A stretch of 39,873 bases of DNA from Hyphomonas chukchiensis (lineage in GTDB: Bacteria; Pseudomonadota; Alphaproteobacteria; Caulobacterales; Hyphomonadaceae): positions 1 through 39,873 of the forward strand of contig NZ_AWFG01000022.1 of assembly GCF_000682695.1 (NCBI RefSeq), given 5' to 3'. Position 1 is the first letter of the stretch. The number at the start of each line of letters is the position of its first letter. Below, one piece after another: positions 1-11,749 of the stretch. A model generated the notes under the pieces. It did not search any database. It saw only the letters and a program-made list of their open reading frames with translations, and was not told the origin of the DNA. The position numbers were made by a program, and so were the translations under genes.

Positions 1-12
1 CGTGTATCCGCC

Positions 13-1302
13 CTAACGCTCCGGCGTCTCCCAGTCCGCAGGCGGCACATTCCGGCGCCTGAGCCGCAGTGCCAGTCCCACCGAAACGCCAACACCAATC
101 GCAATCGTCAGGTCCGTCACCACGGTCAGCACCAGCGTCAGCAACAATAGCAACCGGTCCGCCGTCGGCGCGCTGAGATAAGACTTCCACTTGTGCGGCT
201 CGCTCATGTTCCAGGCCGTCAGGATCAACAGCCCCGCCAGGGCCGGCATGGCCAGATAACCGGCCAGCGGCGCCGCCACCATCATGGCGATCAGGATCGT
301 CCCCGCATGCACGATCCCCGCGACCGGAGTCTTGCCCCCGGCGCGCACATTTGTCGCCGTCCGGGCAATCGCGCCTGTCGCGGGAAGTCCGCCAAACAGG
401 GACGAGCCCATATTCGCAAACCCCTGTGCCAGAACTTCTGCATTCGGCCGGTGATGCCCGCCGCTCATCCGGTCCGCCACCATGGCCGAGAGCAGCGATT
501 CAACACCTGCAAGGAAGGCGATCACAAAGGCCGACGGCAACAATTCGCCCATGCGTGCGAGCGAAAAGTCCGGCACGCGAGGCATCGGCAGGAAACGCGG
601 CAAGTCGCCAAAGCGCGACTGGATCGTATCCACCGGCAACAGCATCAGCGCCGCCGCGGCTGACGTGATCGCCACGGCGACGATCAGGCCAGGCGCCTTC
701 GGAGCGAGCCGCCGGAATGCGACGATCATAACCATTGTTGCGAGGCCGATACCGAGCGCCGCAAGCCCCAGCGTTCCCCGTGCCTCCCACAAGGCAGGCA
801 CCTTCTCCAGGAAGTCTGCCGGCAACGCTTCCATCGACAGTCCCAGCAGGTCTTTCACCTGGCTTGTCGCAATGATGATCGCAATGCCAATCGTGAAACC
901 GTTCACCACGGCTTCGGGCACATAGCTGATCAGGTTACCCACTTTCAGCAGCCCGGCAGCCACAAGAATGAGGCCTGCCATGAAGGTCGCAATCACCAGT
1001 CCGTCATAGCCATGCTGGGCGATCACGCCGAACACGACGACAATAAACGCCCCCGTCGGCCCACCAATCTGGACCCGGCTTCCGCCCAGCAGCGAGATCA
1101 GGAATCCGCCGACAATCGCCGTGACAATACCCTTGGCCGGATCAGCGCCCGAGGCGATGGCAATCGCGAGGCTGAGCGGCAGGGCAACCATGGCCACGGT
1201 AAAGCCCGCCATCAGGTCCGCCCAGAAGAGCGGCCATGAATAGGTCTGCAGAGTCGTAAGGATTTTCGGTTTCATGGGCAGCAGGATATCAGGTTCATGC
1301 AC
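13..1302 (-). CDS. SulP-family inorganic anion transporter, no STAS domain
   Basis: Inner-membrane transporter of the SulP/SLC26 family, expected to move sulfate, bicarbonate or another small anion. The N-terminal half carries the SulP signature: the stretch WADLMAGFTVAMVALPLSLA near residues 28-47, then a GGSRVQIGGPTGAF segment around 73-86. Hydrophobic segments run almost to the end. The 429-residue protein stops shortly after its last membrane segment with a short basic tail (LRLRRRN), whereas most SulP proteins continue into a cytoplasmic STAS domain of about 100 residues. The stop codon is inside the window, so this is not an edge truncation. A second in-frame ATG lies 9 codons in (1275); neither start has a convincing ribosome binding site. 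It diverges from the lipoprotein gene at 1438. The family is clear; the substrate is unknown. Confidence 0.9.
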   Translation of the reverse strand: MHEPDILLPMKPKILTTLQTYSWPLFWADLMAGFTVAMVALPLSLAIAIASGADPAKGIVTAIVGGFLISLLGGSRVQIGGPTGAFIVVVFGVIAQHGYDGLVIATFMAGLILVAAGLLKVGNLISYVPEAVVNGFTIGIAIIIATSQVKDLLGLSMEALPADFLEKVPALWEARGTLGLAALGIGLATMVMIVAFRRLAPKAPGLIVAVAITSAAAALMLLPVDTIQSRFGDLPRFLPMPRVPDFSLARMGELLPSAFVIAFLAGVESLLSAMVADRMSGGHHRPNAEVLAQGFANMGSSLFGGLPATGAIARTATNVRAGGKTPVAGIVHAGTILIAMMVAAPLAGYLAMPALAGLLILTAWNMSEPHKWKSYLSAPTADRLLLLLTLVLTVVTDLTIAIGVGVSVGLALRLRRRNVPPADWETPER

Positions 1303-1437
1303 GGGTTATCATGGCTACGCGCATCCGTATCACGCACTGATATCTCACCCGCCTGAAACCGTGCACAATTCCAGCCTCATATTGCCTTTATTCGGGTTTC
1401 ATGATGCCTGTGACCGATCTGTGGAGGGACAAAGACA

Positions 1438-2331
1438 ATGAAAACACATACAAGTTTGCTAGCTGTCGCAGCCATCGCGCTCGCCGCCTGCGGTGGCCAG
1501 GGCAGCGCCGACCGAAGCGCCATGGCGCCGCCACCACCCGCTCCAACAGCCATGATGAGCCAGCAAAACTATGAAGCCGCCCCGATGGAAGAGGCCGCAG
1601 GCGGCGGCACCCCGGTCGATGCCGCCGTGCAGCAATATATCGCCTATTCCCACTCGCTCGGCCTGCGCCTGCCGGTCAATGCCATTGAGCCCGTCATGCA
1701 GGGCCATATAGCGGCCTGCAACAAGGCCGGGCCTGACAAATGCATCGTGACCAATTCCTACCTGAACGCCTGGTCGGAAGACGAATCCTCCGGCTCGCTG
1801 AACCTGCGCGCCACACCGGACTGGATCGAGACTTTCCTCAACGGCGTCGAGGCCGAAGCCGATGCGGCCAAGGGCGAAGTCACCACCCGCCAAACCACGG
1901 CGGAAGACCTGACCGTCACCATCATCGATACAAATGCCCGCCTGCATGCCCAGGAAGCCCTGCAGAAGCGGATCGAAGACCTGCTGGAGAACCGCCCCGG
2001 TGACCTCGGCGAACTGCTCGACACCGAACGCGAACTCGCTCGCGTGAATGGCGAGATCGACTCCCTGAAATCATCGATGAAAGCGCTGATGCAGCGCGTG
2101 AACATGAGCCAGCTCTCGGTCAGCTACGAGACCAAGCGCAACCCGGTTTCCAGCAGCGCCCTCAGCCCGCTTGGGGATGCCTTCGGCGGCTTCTTCTACA
2201 ATCTGTCCAGCGCGTTGGCCGCCGTGATCACGGCGTTCGCGGTCGGCCTGCCATGGCTGATCCTGATCGGCGTGTTCCTGTGGCTGTGGCTGAAACTGAT
2301 CTGGCCGCGCATCCGCCGCAAGAAGTCCTGA
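1438..2331 (+). CDS. DUF4349-type lipoprotein with C-terminal membrane segment
   Basis: Envelope lipoprotein of unknown function, 297 aa. It starts with a lipoprotein signal peptide whose lipobox LAAC places the acylated cysteine at residue 18. A Pro/Ala-rich linker follows, then a mixed alpha/beta region and a helical, probably coiled-coil stretch at about residues 165-215 (Glu/Leu-rich, with ELLDTERELARVNGEIDSL). A strong hydrophobic segment lies near residues 258-285, followed by a basic tail (KLIWPRIRRKKS). A central coiled coil flanked by a C-terminal membrane anchor is the DUF4349 architecture. A good Shine-Dalgarno (GGAGGG) precedes the ATG. The gene is monocistronic and ends at a shared terminator before gltB. 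No catalytic motif is recognised. Confidence 0.8.
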   Translation: MKTHTSLLAVAAIALAACGGQGSADRSAMAPPPPAPTAMMSQQNYEAAPMEEAAGGGTPVDAAVQQYIAYSHSLGLRLPVNAIEPVMQGHIAACNKAGPDKCIVTNSYLNAWSEDESSGSLNLRATPDWIETFLNGVEAEADAAKGEVTTRQTTAEDLTVTIIDTNARLHAQEALQKRIEDLLENRPGDLGELLDTERELARVNGEIDSLKSSMKALMQRVNMSQLSVSYETKRNPVSSSALSPLGDAFGGFFYNLSSALAAVITAFAVGLPWLILIGVFLWLWLKLIWPRIRRKKS

Positions 2332-2338
2332 GCAACGG

Positions 2339-2385
2339 ATCGGGCCTCACCCTGCGCAAGAGCAAAGGATGAGGCCCGGTCGATT
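2339..2385. terminator. bidirectional terminator between DUF4349 gene and gltB
   Basis: Perfect 9-bp stem CGGGCCTCA (2341-2349) / TGAGGCCCG (2370-2378) with a 20-nt loop, followed on the plus strand by a short T run (ATTTT). It lies in the 59-bp gap between two convergent genes, so it probably serves both. Confidence 0.6.
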
Positions 2386-2390
2386 TTGCA

Positions 2391-6932
<4,542 letters not shown>

Positions 6933-6938
6933 GTCGTC

Positions 6939-8384
6939 TTACTCCGCCGCCACTTTTGCGGCCTTATCGGCCGCCTTCATTGCCTTGTGCATTGCCTCGG
7001 CTGCATCGCGTCCATCCTTGATGGCCCAGACGACGAGCGACGCACCGCGAACGATATCGCCCGCCGCATAGACGCCCGAGAGGCTCGTCTCCATGGTCGC
7101 ATAATCGACGCGAACAGCGCCCCAGCGATTCACAGTGAGCGCAGGCTCGCCGAAAAGAACGGGCAGGTCTTCGGGGTCAAAGCCCAGCGCCTTGATCACC
7201 ATGTCGGCTTTCACGTCCATCGTCTCACCGGTCTTGACCGGGCTCTGACGGCCGGACGCATCCGCCTCGCCAAGCTTCATCTTTGCGGCGCGCACGGCTT
7301 TCACCTTGCCGGCCTTGGTGTCGAGAATGGCTTCGGGCGACGCCAGCCACTCGAATACAACGCCCTCTTCTTCGGCATTGGCCACTTCACGCTGGCTGCC
7401 CGGCATGTTGGCCCGGTCGCGACGATAGAGGCACGTCACCGACTTGGCGCCCTGCCGGATCGCCGTACGCACACAGTCCATCGCCGTGTCGCCGCCGCCG
7501 ATCACGACAACGCGCTTGCCATCAGCGTTCAACGTGCCGTCATCAAATTCTTCGACCGCGTCGCCGAAGCTCTTGCGGTTGGAAGCCGTCAGATAGTCCA
7601 GCGCCGCATAGACGCCGCTGGCGCCAACGCCCGGGCATTTCAGATCCTTGGCCTGGTAGACGCCCGTCGCAATCAGAAGCGTGTCATGGGTCTTGCGCAA
7701 TTCCTGAAGCGTCACGTCCTGGCCGACGCGCGTGTTGAACTTGAACGCAATGCCGCTGTCTTCCAGATGCTTGATCCGGCGCGCAACGACGGGCTTCTCG
7801 AGCTTGAAGCCCGGAATACCGTAAACCAGCAGGCCGCCCCCACGATCATAGGCATCATATACAGTGACCTGGTAGCCCTTGCGGCGCAGCTGTTCCGCCG
7901 CCGCGAGGCCGCCCGGTCCTGCGCCGATGATACCGGCCGATTGCGCCCGCTCACGCGGCGGCACAATGGGCTTCACCCAGCCTTTTTCCCAGGCCGTGTC
8001 GGTGATGAATTTTTCCACTGACCCGATCGTCACGGTGCCATGGCCTGATTGCTCAATCGTGCAGATGCCTTCGCAAAGACGATCCTGCGGACAGATGCGG
8101 CCGCATATTTCCGGCATGTTATTGGTCGCCGAAGACACTTCCCAGGCTTCTTCGAGGCGCCCTTCGGCTGACAATTTGAGCCAGTCGGGAATATTATTGG
8201 AGAGCGGGCAACCCTGCTGGCAGAAAGGCACACCGCATTGCGAACACCGCGCCGCCTGCGCGCCAGCTGCCTTGAGGCTGAACTCCGCATAGATCTCGTC
8301 GAAGTCCGTCGCGCGCGCATCAGCGGCGCGCTTGGCCGGCATGGACCGCTCGACTTTTGTAAACTGCAGCATCTTCTCGGCCAT
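6939..8384 (-). CDS. gltD: glutamate synthase (NADPH) small subunit
   Basis: Beta subunit of glutamate synthase. It oxidises NADPH on FAD and passes electrons through Fe-S clusters to GltB. At 481 aa it is typical. The N-terminal cysteines C47, C50, C55, C59 and C94, C98, C104, C108 provide the two 4Fe-4S clusters. The FAD dinucleotide fold is seen in GAGPGG (154-159) and the NADPH fold in VVVIGGGDTAMD (about 292-303). A good ribosome binding site (GGGAGGT) lies 4 nt before the ATG. The C-terminus is Ala/Lys-rich. It is the first gene of the gltD-gltB operon. The upstream region to 8638 is AT-rich with a palindrome and a direct repeat that may carry nitrogen-responsive control; no specific regulator can be named. 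Confidence 0.98.
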   Translation of the reverse strand: MAEKMLQFTKVERSMPAKRAADARATDFDEIYAEFSLKAAGAQAARCSQCGVPFCQQGCPLSNNIPDWLKLSAEGRLEEAWEVSSATNNMPEICGRICPQDRLCEGICTIEQSGHGTVTIGSVEKFITDTAWEKGWVKPIVPPRERAQSAGIIGAGPGGLAAAEQLRRKGYQVTVYDAYDRGGGLLVYGIPGFKLEKPVVARRIKHLEDSGIAFKFNTRVGQDVTLQELRKTHDTLLIATGVYQAKDLKCPGVGASGVYAALDYLTASNRKSFGDAVEEFDDGTLNADGKRVVVIGGGDTAMDCVRTAIRQGAKSVTCLYRRDRANMPGSQREVANAEEEGVVFEWLASPEAILDTKAGKVKAVRAAKMKLGEADASGRQSPVKTGETMDVKADMVIKALGFDPEDLPVLFGEPALTVNRWGAVRVDYATMETSLSGVYAAGDIVRGASLVVWAIKDGRDAAEAMHKAMKAADKAAKVAAE

Positions 8385-8460
8385 GCAGACCTCCCACTAA
8401 TCCATTTGGCCATCTACAATGACGAGGAGGTACACGACAAGCAGGAATTCCATTATTGAA

Positions 8461-8550
8461 TATCATTATGATACTTTATGGACGATTTGCAATTCAATGC
8501 TGATGGTTTTCTCAGCCTATCCCCATCATTATATGTCGATATGATATGTC
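8461..8550. promoter_or_regulatory. AT-rich divergent control region of gltD and uppP
   Basis: Within the 254-bp gap between gltD and uppP there is a perfect palindrome TATCAT-T-ATGATA (8461-8473). There is also a direct repeat of ATATGTC at 8531-8537 and 8544-8550, 13 bp apart. The stretch is strikingly AT-rich against the GC-rich surroundings, which fits promoter and operator DNA. I cannot assign -35/-10 boxes with confidence. No gene fits in the gap. Confidence 0.4.
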
Positions 8551-8638
8551 TATCAAAAGGGTGCCGATCTTGAAAAACTGCGCTAGATGAGGAACGCCAT
8601 GCTGGCCGGTCGGGGCCGCACCATGTGAAGAGGCCGCC

Positions 8639-9487
8639 ATGTCCCTGCTCCAGCTCATCATTATCGCGACGCTCCAAGGCTTCACGGAATGGCTGCCGAT
8701 CTCCTCTTCAGCGCATGTTCTGTTGGCGTCAGGCTATTTCGGCCTCGAAGGCCATGACGAGCTGTTGATCAATGCCGTCTCCAATCTCGGCACGCTCGCC
8801 GCCATGCTTCTCTATTTCCGCAAGGATGTCGCCAGCGCCATCGTGGGCGGCTTCGAACTGGTCGCAGCGCCCGTCACGCGCCAGCCCCTTTCAAAAGGTG
8901 CCCATCTTGCCCTCTGTATCATCGTGGCCACTCCCGTCGCGCTGGCCGTCGCCGCCGGATACGAAAAGCTGCTTCCTGAAGACCTGCAGGCAACCCTGCG
9001 CGGCCCGGCGACTGTCGCCGGTGCCACCATTGTCTTCGGTGCCCTGCTCTGGTGGGCCGATGCGAAAGGCGGACGTGAGCGCAAGGAAGAGGACATGACC
9101 CTCCTTCACGCCTTCCTTATCGGCGCAACGCAGGCCATCGCCGCCATCATCCCCGGCACCAGTCGCTCCGGTATCACCATGACAGCCGCCCGCGCGCTCG
9201 GCTATGAGCGCTCAGAGGCGGCGCGCTTTGCCATGCTTATCGGTGCGCCCATTCTCGCGGCTGCAGGGCTGTATGGGGCGCTCGGCCTGATGGGGGAGCC
9301 TGCTGGCGGTGTTGTCACGCTGCAGGATGGCATGATCGTTGCGGGCGTGGCCTTTATTACCGGGCTTGCCTCGATTGCCGCACTGATGGCCATTCTCCAG
9401 CGCATGAGCTTCCTGCCCTTCGTGCTTTACCGCTTCGCACTCGGCATTGCGCTCATCCTCATGTCTCCAACCATCGGTCTGTTCTAG
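8639..9487 (+). CDS. uppP: undecaprenyl-diphosphatase
   Basis: Integral membrane phosphatase (BacA/UppP family) that dephosphorylates undecaprenyl diphosphate on the outer face of the inner membrane. It recycles the lipid carrier for peptidoglycan and other wall polymers and is linked to bacitracin tolerance. At 282 aa it is near the family length. Both signature blocks are present: the N-terminal QGFTEWLPISSSAH (13-26, with Glu17) and PGTSRSG (172-178). About eight hydrophobic segments are visible. AAGAGG lies 5 nt before the ATG. It diverges from gltD and is followed after 100 bp by a lipoprotein gene on the same strand. Confidence 0.95.
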   Translation: MSLLQLIIIATLQGFTEWLPISSSAHVLLASGYFGLEGHDELLINAVSNLGTLAAMLLYFRKDVASAIVGGFELVAAPVTRQPLSKGAHLALCIIVATPVALAVAAGYEKLLPEDLQATLRGPATVAGATIVFGALLWWADAKGGRERKEEDMTLLHAFLIGATQAIAAIIPGTSRSGITMTAARALGYERSEAARFAMLIGAPILAAAGLYGALGLMGEPAGGVVTLQDGMIVAGVAFITGLASIAALMAILQRMSFLPFVLYRFALGIALILMSPTIGLF

Positions 9488-9510
9488 AAAGCACGGCGTT
9501 CACATGCGTC

Positions 9511-9526
9511 GCGACACAGTTGTCGC
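9511..9526 (+). other. small hairpin after uppP
   Basis: Perfect 6-bp inverted repeat GCGACA / TGTCGC with a 4-nt loop in the 100-bp gap downstream of uppP. There is no T run, so it may be an mRNA end-stabilising hairpin or chance. Confidence 0.25.
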
Positions 9527-9587
9527 CGCAACCTTTCCATCTGGCGCGGATTAGTCACCCACCAGACACTTCCGGAAAGGAAACCCT

Positions 9588-10148
9588 ATGAGACTCCATA
9601 TTTATGCCCTTACAGCCATTGCTGCTCCGCTGGCCCTCGGCGCGTGCGCCAATGCCGGCCTCACCAATTCAGAAAAAGCCATGGCCTCTGAAAGCACAGC
9701 TGAAGCGCCGTACCTGAAGACCGAAGTCAACGAGCTTAACAAGCTCACATCCATCTATATCGATGCGGCCGCGCTCTATAAGCAGGCTGCGGATATTCCA
9801 GACAAGAACAATGGCATTAAAGAAATGCTGCTTGAGCTTCACGACTATCGCAATGGCGAACGCGAAGTGATCCAGGACCGCGTTATCGCGCTCGGTGGCG
9901 ACCCGGCAACGATGGGCGAAGCGCTCGGCACCGGCCACCGCACGTTCACGGCCCTTCGCACTGCGGTCGACAACGACTCCGAAGTTGCGATTGAAGAAGT
10001 GCTGCGCGGCGAAGAATACATCCGCGACGAACTCGCCAAAACCGCCAAGACGGATCTGACGCCTGAATCGGCTGCCCTGATCAAGAAGCTTCAGGTTTCG
10101 GTCAATGCCGAGATCAAGAAACTCGAAGCAAAAGACAAGGCCATCTAG
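9588..10148 (+). CDS. DUF2383-like four-helix lipoprotein
   Basis: Predicted outer-envelope lipoprotein of 186 aa with a lipobox LGAC and acylated Cys20. The mature part is almost entirely helical. It matches the pattern of the DUF2383/PA2169 family, a ferritin-like four-helix bundle: a first helix with LNKLTSIYIDAAALYKQAA, a helix ending in ALGGDP, the GTGHRTFTALR segment, and a helix with EEVLRGEEYIRDELAK. PA2169 members are normally cytosolic and often stress-linked, so the lipid anchor is notable. Metal binding cannot be judged from sequence alone. SD GGAAAGG precedes the ATG, and a strong terminator follows 24 bp after the stop. The gene is probably monocistronic. Family assignment is by eye and moderately secure; function is unknown. 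Confidence 0.7.
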   Translation: MRLHIYALTAIAAPLALGACANAGLTNSEKAMASESTAEAPYLKTEVNELNKLTSIYIDAAALYKQAADIPDKNNGIKEMLLELHDYRNGEREVIQDRVIALGGDPATMGEALGTGHRTFTALRTAVDNDSEVAIEEVLRGEEYIRDELAKTAKTDLTPESAALIKKLQVSVNAEIKKLEAKDKAI

Positions 10149-10171
10149 GCTCTATACGTCTTTAATGCCTG

Positions 10172-10214
10172 AAAAGGGCCGCCCTTGCGTCACGTGCGCC
10201 GGGGCGGCCTTTTT
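10172..10214 (+). terminator. rho-independent terminator of the DUF2383 lipoprotein gene
   Basis: 8-bp GC-rich stem GGCCGCCC (10177-10184) / GGGCGGCC (10202-10209). It is flanked by AAAA on the left and a TTTTT run at 10210-10214 on the right. Confidence 0.85.
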
Positions 10215-10415
10215 GTATTCCGCGCAAGACAACACGCAGCCCAGTGGTGGATCCCCCTGCCGCGTGCCATCCCTCCTGCATCGTGCGTCCCCAGACGCGT
10301 GCGGAGACCCTCATGTCGCGCAGCAATACGGCACGCATGACGGCGTCTATCGGGCATTTTGCGGGCATTTTTGTTCGGATTATATTCAGGTTAGAGGCGC
10401 TATCGCGCCGCCCGC

Positions 10416-11405
10416 TCAGGCGTCCGCCGGCTTGCTGAACTCGCCATATGGCCGGAAACGCCAGAGATAGGTCGGCGCAATCGATTCAACCGATTCAAGG
10501 TGCGTGAGACCAAGGTCCGCCGCTGTCAGCGCCCCATCCGCCACAACATTATCGCTCTTCAGCAGTTCGACCTGATCGCCTGTAATCAGAGGCTCACCAA
10601 GCATGCCCCACGAGAAAGGCGGGATGTAGCGCCAGACAGCCCCGGCAATATAGCCGAGGGGCCGCGCCAGGAAGAAAGGCAGCGAAATCTTGAAACGCCG
10701 ACGATCCACGAGTTTCAGGATAATGTCGTAAATCTCGTTGAACGTGTAGGCGCGCGGTCCGCCTAGTTCATACGTATTACCGGCCGTGCCGTCAGAATCG
10801 ACCGCCAGCGCGATCGCTTCGGCCACATCGCCCGCGTAGATGGGCTGAACGCGCGTCTTGCCGCCACCGATGGCAGGCAGGAAGGGCGAAAAACGGGTCA
10901 TCTGGGCGAACTTGTTCAGGAAGCCGTCTTCAGGCCCGAACACGACGGATGGACGAAGGATCGTTGCTGATGGCAGGGCCTCGCGAACCGCGTCTTCGGC
11001 CTCGGCCTTGGTGCGCGCATAGTCTGACTTCGAGTCCGCGTCCGCACCGATCGCGGACACTTGCACAAAAGTCCTGATGCCTTTTTCCGCGGCCACTTCA
11101 GCGAGCAGCGCAGCGCCATCGCGCTGGGCGGATTCAAAGCTCTGCGGCCCGCCTTCAAACAGGATGCCGACCAGGTTCACCACAGCGACGGCGCCGTCCA
11201 GCGCGCGCTCGATTGAGGCCCTGTTGCGGATATTGGCCTGGCAAAGGTCGATCCAGCCAGGCGCGCCGGCAAGGCGCACATCCTGCGCCGTGTTCATGTG
11301 GCGGCAGGCCACCCGGACCCGATAGCCCTTTTCGACTAGCGTCCGCGCCGCATAACGCCCGATAAAGCCCGAGCCACCGAATACCGTCACCAAACCCTTG
11401 GTCAT
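10416..11405 (-). CDS. NDUFA9-like SDR, complex I accessory/NAD-dependent epimerase family
   Basis: Atypical short-chain dehydrogenase of 329 aa, similar to the NDUFA9 (39-kDa) accessory subunit of NADH:ubiquinone oxidoreductase, which bacteria of this group also encode. The N-terminal Rossmann motif TVFGGSGFIGRYAAR binds NAD(P). Further blocks typical of the family are VNLVGILFEGG, VQVSAIGADADSKSDYARTKAEAE and ILRPSVVFGPEDGFLNKFAQM. The start is set at the ATG at 11405, because the Rossmann strand begins right there and GAGAAG lies upstream; the extension to 11522 is low-complexity. It could have a role in quinone/lipid handling rather than assembly of complex I. No complex I genes are nearby. 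Confidence 0.85.
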   Translation of the reverse strand: MTKGLVTVFGGSGFIGRYAARTLVEKGYRVRVACRHMNTAQDVRLAGAPGWIDLCQANIRNRASIERALDGAVAVVNLVGILFEGGPQSFESAQRDGAALLAEVAAEKGIRTFVQVSAIGADADSKSDYARTKAEAEDAVREALPSATILRPSVVFGPEDGFLNKFAQMTRFSPFLPAIGGGKTRVQPIYAGDVAEAIALAVDSDGTAGNTYELGGPRAYTFNEIYDIILKLVDRRRFKISLPFFLARPLGYIAGAVWRYIPPFSWGMLGEPLITGDQVELLKSDNVVADGALTAADLGLTHLESVESIAPTYLWRFRPYGEFSKPADA

Positions 11406-11633
11406 GTCACGCTTCTCATCTGCCGGCCGAGCCGGAATTGCCGTTGTCGCCTTTGACCATAGCCGCCCGGTCATGTCCATGCGGCAAGAACTCAATCCGG
11501 CGCCTTCGCCATGCTTGCGCACACACTGGGCAATACACCTTTAACAATCGACGAAGGGAGCATCTTCGACCGACGGGTCACGGGGCTTATTATCGCTTGA
11601 TGTCCAGAAGTTTTAGGCCGACCGTTGCAGGTT

Positions 11634-11680
11634 CCGGCACATTATGGCAGATAGAGTGCCATAAGATTTGCAAGTGCCGG
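11634..11680. promoter_or_regulatory. nested inverted repeat upstream of TetR-containing operon
   Basis: Two concentric perfect inverted repeats: an outer CCGGCAC (11634-11640) / GTGCCGG (11674-11680), and an inner TTATGGCA (11642-11649) / TGCCATAA (11657-11664) with a 7-nt centre. It lies about 60 bp before the first gene of the operon that encodes a TetR regulator, so autoregulation is a reasonable inference. It could equally form a long mRNA hairpin. Confidence 0.5.
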
Positions 11681-11695
11681 GCGCAAGGAGCAAAC

Positions 11696-11749
11696 ATGTC
11701 GATATCGTCCGTAATTCCCGCACATTGCGAGCAGAGCCCATGTCATTGA
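11696..11749 (+). CDS. possible 17-aa leader peptide overlapping the next gene
   Basis: Short reading frame with the best ribosome binding site of this region, AAGGAG with 5-nt spacing to the ATG. It encodes 17 residues with two cysteines and ends in TGA at 11747-11749, overlapping the ATG of the downstream gene (11740) in another frame. It may couple translation to the next gene, whose own ribosome binding site is poor. Too short to be certain. Confidence 0.3.
   Translation: MSISSVIPAHCEQSPCH

Noticed and set aside
1328..1342. TATCA / TGATA 5-bp inverted repeat between SulP and the DUF4349 gene
   Set aside because: Too short to separate from chance, although it lies in a divergent promoter region.
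10396..10409. GGCGC / GCGCC hairpin just after the NDUFA9-like gene
   Set aside because: Only 5 bp and no T run on the relevant strand; insufficient to call a terminator.
10230..10438. Short plus-strand frames in the gap after the DUF2383 terminator
   Set aside because: No ribosome binding site, low-complexity Arg/Pro, and overlap with the end of the opposite-strand gene.
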